From assembly GCF_014204515.1 (NCBI RefSeq), contig NZ_JACHLI010000028.1, forward strand, positions 40,209 through 104,208: a stretch of 64,000 bases of DNA, in the 5' to 3' direction. The translations under genes and the position numbers were made by a program. This stretch comes from Pseudomonas nitroreducens (GTDB taxonomy: Bacteria; Pseudomonadota; Gammaproteobacteria; Pseudomonadales; Pseudomonadaceae). How positions within the stretch are numbered: position 1 is the first letter of the stretch; the number at the start of each line of letters is the position of its first letter. The notes beneath the pieces are model-generated. The model searched no databases, was not told the DNA's origin, and saw nothing but the letters and a program-made list of their open reading frames with translations. Below, piece after piece: positions 60,732-64,000 of the stretch.

Positions 60732-61295
60732 ATGAAGAGTCATTCCGGCGGCGACTGTCCTTCTGCTATTCGTGGATGGTGCGCGGCGATTTCCATCTTC
60801 AGCTTTGGCATCTGCTCGCTCCAATCCGCCAATGCCATGTCCCGCCTGTTCGATGGCGACGCACGGGTCTGGATGCAGGGAAGCACGCTGTGCTTCGGCG
60901 GCGCGGCGTTCAAGTCGCCTGGCCTGTTCTTCCCCCGCACGCTGCAGGTGGATGAGCGGCAGGTCGCGGTGCATTACATCGAGGTGGCCCGCGAACCCTA
61001 CGAGCCGTTCTGGTCGGCGGCCAGCGGCGAGGCTAACCAGGGTGTGCCGCTGCGCAGCGACACCTGCTTCGCCTACGGCCGGGCGATTCCCGGTTTCAGC
61101 GAAAAAACCCCGGCGCGGCCATTGCAGCCGGGGATGTACAACGTCACGGTTGGTGGGCGTGACAGCGCTGGCGATGGCGCACGGGCGACCTTCATGAAGA
61201 CCTTCTGCCTGCAGTCGCGCGACGACGAGCTGGTGGTGGTCGACGCCGGCTACAACGAGAAGGCCGGCCGCTGGCTCTGCAAAGCCCCGCAATGA
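60732..61295 (+). CDS. secreted protein, possible second immunity or accessory protein
   Basis: A 187-residue protein with an N-terminal hydrophobic segment (CAAISIFSFGICSLQSANA) fitting a signal peptide cleaved near SANA-MSR. The mature part has conserved-looking Cys residues (GSTLCFGG, SDTCFAYG, KTFCLQS and WLCKAPQ), suggesting disulfides. It weakly resembles periplasmic T6SS-immunity-like families (DUF7480 type), from memory. It starts 13 bp after the lipoprotein; the first 15 codons are AT-rich and the remainder GC-rich, so a recombination border may lie near 60770. A later start at Met36 would remove the signal. Confidence 0.6.
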   Translation: MKSHSGGDCPSAIRGWCAAISIFSFGICSLQSANAMSRLFDGDARVWMQGSTLCFGGAAFKSPGLFFPRTLQVDERQVAVHYIEVAREPYEPFWSAASGEANQGVPLRSDTCFAYGRAIPGFSEKTPARPLQPGMYNVTVGGRDSAGDGARATFMKTFCLQSRDDELVVVDAGYNEKAGRWLCKAPQ

Positions 61296-61359
61296 AGCTG
61301 CCGATAGGAACCGTTCGGCCAAGGGACTAAACTGCGCGTCTTCGAAATGCGAGGACGCC

Positions 61360-62037
61360 ATGAACCGTTCCCTGACTCTGCTTTCCGCCCTGCTGCTCAC
61401 CGCGACGCTGCAGGGTTGTGGTGACGACAGCCAACCCGCCAAGGCCGAAGCGCCCCAGGCCGCCAGCAACACTGCCGCTACTCCGGCCGGCGACAGCTGC
61501 ACCGGCCACGTCCTGGAGAGGGCGCTGCCGCCGGCCAAGGCCGTCTACGGCTATGCCTACCTGTCCCGCGAGTGCGGCTACGACAGCGCCACCATCGTCT
61601 ACGGCAAGACCGACGGCAGCCAGCAACTGGTGGTGACCCTGACCGACACCGGCCTGCCGGCGCCGGGCGCCGACCAGCAGGGCGAGGCGGCCAAGCAATA
61701 CCTGGCTGCCCAGGCCAAGCTGCGCGACACCACCGCGAAGAACGTGTCGCTGCTCAACCAGGCCCGCCAGGCCGCACTGCAGAACGGCACCGCCGCGCAG
61801 TTCGGCGGTGAGCAGTACCTGCCGGTGATCGACAGCACCCGCATGGGCGACCCGCTGGCCATCAGCGTGCCGGGCCCGGACGAGAAGGCCGGCGAATCCA
61901 GCATGACCGGCCTGATCAAGGGTCGCTACGTGCTCAACATGACCTCGCCGGACAAGCCCAACGGCGGCACCGCGCAGTCCCTGCGCGAGCTGTTCGTGCC
62001 GATCTCCGAGCAGATGGCGCTGACCAAGCTGCCGTAA
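61360..62037 (+). CDS. lipoprotein of unknown function
   Basis: A 225-residue protein with lipobox ATLQGC (Cys20). An Ala/Pro linker is followed by a C-terminal domain with two Cys (DSCTGHVLE, SRECGYDSATIVYGKTDGS). GAGGA precedes the ATG. No family is recognised. It is the first backbone-like GC-rich gene after the T6SS module and lies on the strand of ltaA. Confidence 0.65.
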   Translation: MNRSLTLLSALLLTATLQGCGDDSQPAKAEAPQAASNTAATPAGDSCTGHVLERALPPAKAVYGYAYLSRECGYDSATIVYGKTDGSQQLVVTLTDTGLPAPGADQQGEAAKQYLAAQAKLRDTTAKNVSLLNQARQAALQNGTAAQFGGEQYLPVIDSTRMGDPLAISVPGPDEKAGESSMTGLIKGRYVLNMTSPDKPNGGTAQSLRELFVPISEQMALTKLP

Positions 62038-62155
62038 GCAATCGGGAGATATCTGACAGGCAGCTCTCCGACTCTCTGATCCCCCACCTCCCTGGTTATT
62101 GGGAAAATTCCCGGCGTTGCTCATCAACCCGTACGCCAGGAAGAGGTGGAGGACC

Positions 62156-62584
62156 ATGAAATTCATTATCAAGAGCCTGCCGCTGCTACTGGCGGCCGTC
62201 TTTTCGCTGACCGGCCAGGCCACGCAGATGCCGGTGCAACCGATGCCCGAGGTGAAAGCCTATAGCGGCGCGGACGGCGTCAAGGTGTGGCTGGAACAGA
62301 TCGGCCCGCGCAAGGCCAACATGTTCCTCGTGCGCATCGGCGGCGTGGACCATGACTGGAACATGCGCATCCAGCGCATGGACGGCCTCAGCCTGCTGGA
62401 CGAGTCACTGTTCAAGCTCCACGCCCAGCGCGAAGAACACATTGCCCTGGTGCTGCACGGCGACTGCGGCGAAGTGATGCTGCCCGGCGAGAAGGACGGG
62501 CGGAAGGTCTGCTTCGACCAGGAGCTCAGCGCCAACCAGGATGCCCGGCAGTTCGTCACGGCCTACGTGAACCAGCGCCTGTAA
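62156..62584 (+). CDS. exported protein of unknown function
   Basis: A 142-residue protein with a signal peptide (SLPLLLAAVFSLTGQA). The mature domain contains GVKVWLEQIGPRKANMFLVR, VDHDWNMRIQRMDG and two Cys (GDCGEVML, RKVCFDQEL) that could form a disulfide. The ATG at 62156 has GGAGG 4 nt upstream, and the upstream frame extension lacks similarity. It lies 74 bp before ltaA. Not recognised. Confidence 0.65.
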   Translation: MKFIIKSLPLLLAAVFSLTGQATQMPVQPMPEVKAYSGADGVKVWLEQIGPRKANMFLVRIGGVDHDWNMRIQRMDGLSLLDESLFKLHAQREEHIALVLHGDCGEVMLPGEKDGRKVCFDQELSANQDARQFVTAYVNQRL

Positions 62585-62658
62585 GCCGGACGGGTGCACG
62601 AGGAGCGGGGATTTCGCTACGCTGCTGACTGACCTTTTTGCGCAGTGCAGGCAGCCCC

Positions 62659-63702
62659 ATGACCGACAACACCCAACAGTTCGCCAGCGACAACTATTCC
62701 GGCATCTGCCCCGAAGCCTGGGCGGCCATGGCCGAGGCCAACCGCGGCCATGAGCGCGCCTACGGCGACGACCAGTGGACCGCCCGCGCCTCCGACTATT
62801 TCCGCGAGCTGTTCGAGACCGATTGCGAAGTGTTCTTCGCCTTCAACGGCACCGCGGCCAACTCCCTGGCCCTGGCGGCGCTGTGCCAGAGCTACCACAG
62901 TGTGATCTGTGCCGAGACCGCGCACGTCGAGACCGACGAGTGCGGTGCGCCGGAATTCTTCTCCAACGGCTCCAAGCTGCTGCTGGCGCGCACCGACGCC
63001 CAGGGCAAGCTGACGTCCGAGGCGATCCGCGAGATCGCCCTGAAACGCCAGGACATCCACTATCCCAAGCCGCGCGTGGTCACCATCACCCAGGCCACCG
63101 AGGTCGGCACCGTCTACCGCCCGGACGAGCTGCAGGCGCTGAGCGCCACCTGCCGCGAGCTGGGCCTGCACCTGCACATGGACGGCGCGCGCTTCTCCAA
63201 TGCCTGCGCCTTCCTCGGCGCCACGCCGGCCGAGCTGACCTGGAAGGCCGGTGTCGAGGTGCTCTGCTTCGGCGGCACCAAGAACGGCATGGCGGTGGGC
63301 GAGGCCATCCTGTTCTTCAACCGCGACCTGGCCGAAGGTTTCGACTACCGCTGCAAGCAGGCCGGCCAGCTGGCCTCGAAGATGCGCTTCCTCGCCGCGC
63401 CCTGGGTCGGCGTGCTGCAGGATGACGCCTGGATGCACTACGCCAGCCACGCCAACCGCTGTGCACAACTGCTGGCCGAGCGCGTCGCCGACGTGCCGGG
63501 CGTGCAACTGATGTTCCCGGTGGAAGCCAACGGCGTGTTCCTGCAAATGTCCGAACCCGCGCTGGAAGCCCTGCGCCAGCTGGGCTGGCGCTTCTACACC
63601 TTCATCGGCGCCGGTGGCGCGCGCTTCATGTGCTCGTGGGATACCGAGATCGCCAGGGTCGAGGCGCTGGCGGCGGATATCCGCAAGGTGATGGGCGCCT
63701 GA
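62659..63702 (+). CDS. ltaA: low-specificity L-threonine aldolase
   Basis: A 347-residue PLP enzyme cleaving L-threonine and allo-threonine to glycine and acetaldehyde. FNGTAANSLAL, AHVETDECGAPEFFS, HLHMDGARFSNAC and CFGGTKNGMAVGE with PLP Lys208. Start at 62659; seven extra upstream codons are unlikely. In P. aeruginosa ltaA lies next to glyA1 (from memory); here they are separated by about 3.9 kb holding the T6SS module and small exported proteins. Confidence 0.94.
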   Translation: MTDNTQQFASDNYSGICPEAWAAMAEANRGHERAYGDDQWTARASDYFRELFETDCEVFFAFNGTAANSLALAALCQSYHSVICAETAHVETDECGAPEFFSNGSKLLLARTDAQGKLTSEAIREIALKRQDIHYPKPRVVTITQATEVGTVYRPDELQALSATCRELGLHLHMDGARFSNACAFLGATPAELTWKAGVEVLCFGGTKNGMAVGEAILFFNRDLAEGFDYRCKQAGQLASKMRFLAAPWVGVLQDDAWMHYASHANRCAQLLAERVADVPGVQLMFPVEANGVFLQMSEPALEALRQLGWRFYTFIGAGGARFMCSWDTEIARVEALAADIRKVMGA

Positions 63703-63838
63703 GTTGTCCCCAGGTGCTGGGGACGGTTGCTCGCGCAACCTGTCGCCAACCTGTGGATGAATGCCTGCAGGCATTGAGTGGCGTGGCCTGCAGGGATTCG
63801 ATCAAAAAATGATCCAGTCGCGTTGCAGGTCTGCTCCC

Positions 63839-63926
63839 GTAGGAGCGGACTCTGTCCGCGATCGAGTCGACACCGCTCCGACCTCCCGGCGATGCCAAAC
63901 CCACCCATCGCGGACGGAGTCCGCTT
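63839..63926. repeat. family A REP inverted pair
   Basis: GTAGGAGCGGACTCTGTCCG on the left (one change from the other copies) and ATCGCGGACGGAGTCCGCTT on the right. Apart from it, the final 298 bp of the window show nothing recognisable. Confidence 0.8.
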
Positions 63927-64000
63927 GTGTCTGCCTTTCCCGATACGATCGGAGGTGAGAGCGGCGCAAGGCAAGCTGCAGGTCCGCAGTGTTCGAGCAC

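Overview
The window is chromosomal DNA of a GC-rich gamma-proteobacterium, almost certainly a Pseudomonas of the P. aeruginosa / P. nitroreducens / P. citronellolis side of the genus. The grounds are the gene orders uvrD - GGDEF/EAL - TPR protein - trhP - zwf paralogue - RpiR regulator - pycR - pycA - pycB and fdhA - purU - soxGADB - glyA - ltaA, which I remember as neighbours in P. aeruginosa (about PA5443 to PA5435 and PA5421 to PA5413), together with typical Pseudomonas REP-type intergenic repeats. No tRNA, rRNA, CRISPR array, prophage or complete insertion sequence is visible.

Layout. 1-2852: acyltransferase tail, a 2OG-Fe(II) oxygenase and a divergent secreted sulfatase. 2998-8197: uvrD and a membrane PAS-PAS-GGDEF-EAL protein. 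8222-19322: a compact denitrification island, nirM <- -> nirQ-nirO-nirP, norC-norB-norD ->, then <- dnrP-dnr, dnrN (RIC repair protein), a second Crp/Fnr regulator, nirV and nirK. It uses copper nitrite reductase NirK; nirS and all heme-d1 genes are absent, although nirM and nirQOP, the usual companions of nirS, remain. Four near-perfect ANR/DNR boxes each lie exactly 23 nt from a -10-like hexamer. 19570-31945: the old chromosomal backbone resumes with a TPR protein broken by a 7-bp duplication, a DUF3142 protein, trhP, a zwf paralogue facing an RpiR/HexR-like regulator across a perfect 17-bp palindrome, and the two-subunit pyruvate carboxylase with its LysR regulator.

32105-38964: a dihaem c4-type cytochrome, a lipoprotein, a 990-residue autotransporter, a PhnA-type zinc-ribbon protein, a TesB-like thioesterase and a DUF5924 membrane protein. 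39272-48282: a probable polyamine or omega-amino-acid cluster (LysR, carbon-nitrogen hydrolase, aldehyde dehydrogenase, class III aminotransferase, an orphan periplasmic binding protein, an NCS1 permease and a histone-deacetylase-like amidohydrolase). 49086-58722: one-carbon and sarcosine catabolism (fdhA, purU, soxGADB, glyA), in which sarcosine oxidase forms glycine and 5,10-methylene-THF or formaldehyde, FdhA oxidises formaldehyde, PurU recycles formyl-THF and GlyA converts glycine to serine. 58987-61295: a small type VI secretion cargo module (PAAR-tip protein, alpha/beta hydrolase, lipoprotein and a further secreted protein), partly AT-rich and lying between glyA and ltaA. 61360-63702: two small exported proteins and ltaA.

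Five families of intergenic repeats (called A-E here) fill most gaps. A-D share GTAGG...CCTAC ends; E is a CCCTCTCCC-rich inverted repeat that occurs even inside the nor and sox gene strings. The most novel candidates are the T6SS hydrolase/lipoprotein module, the NirK-for-NirS swap inside a conserved nirM/nirQOP/nor framework, and the deacetylase/permease/binding-protein cluster.
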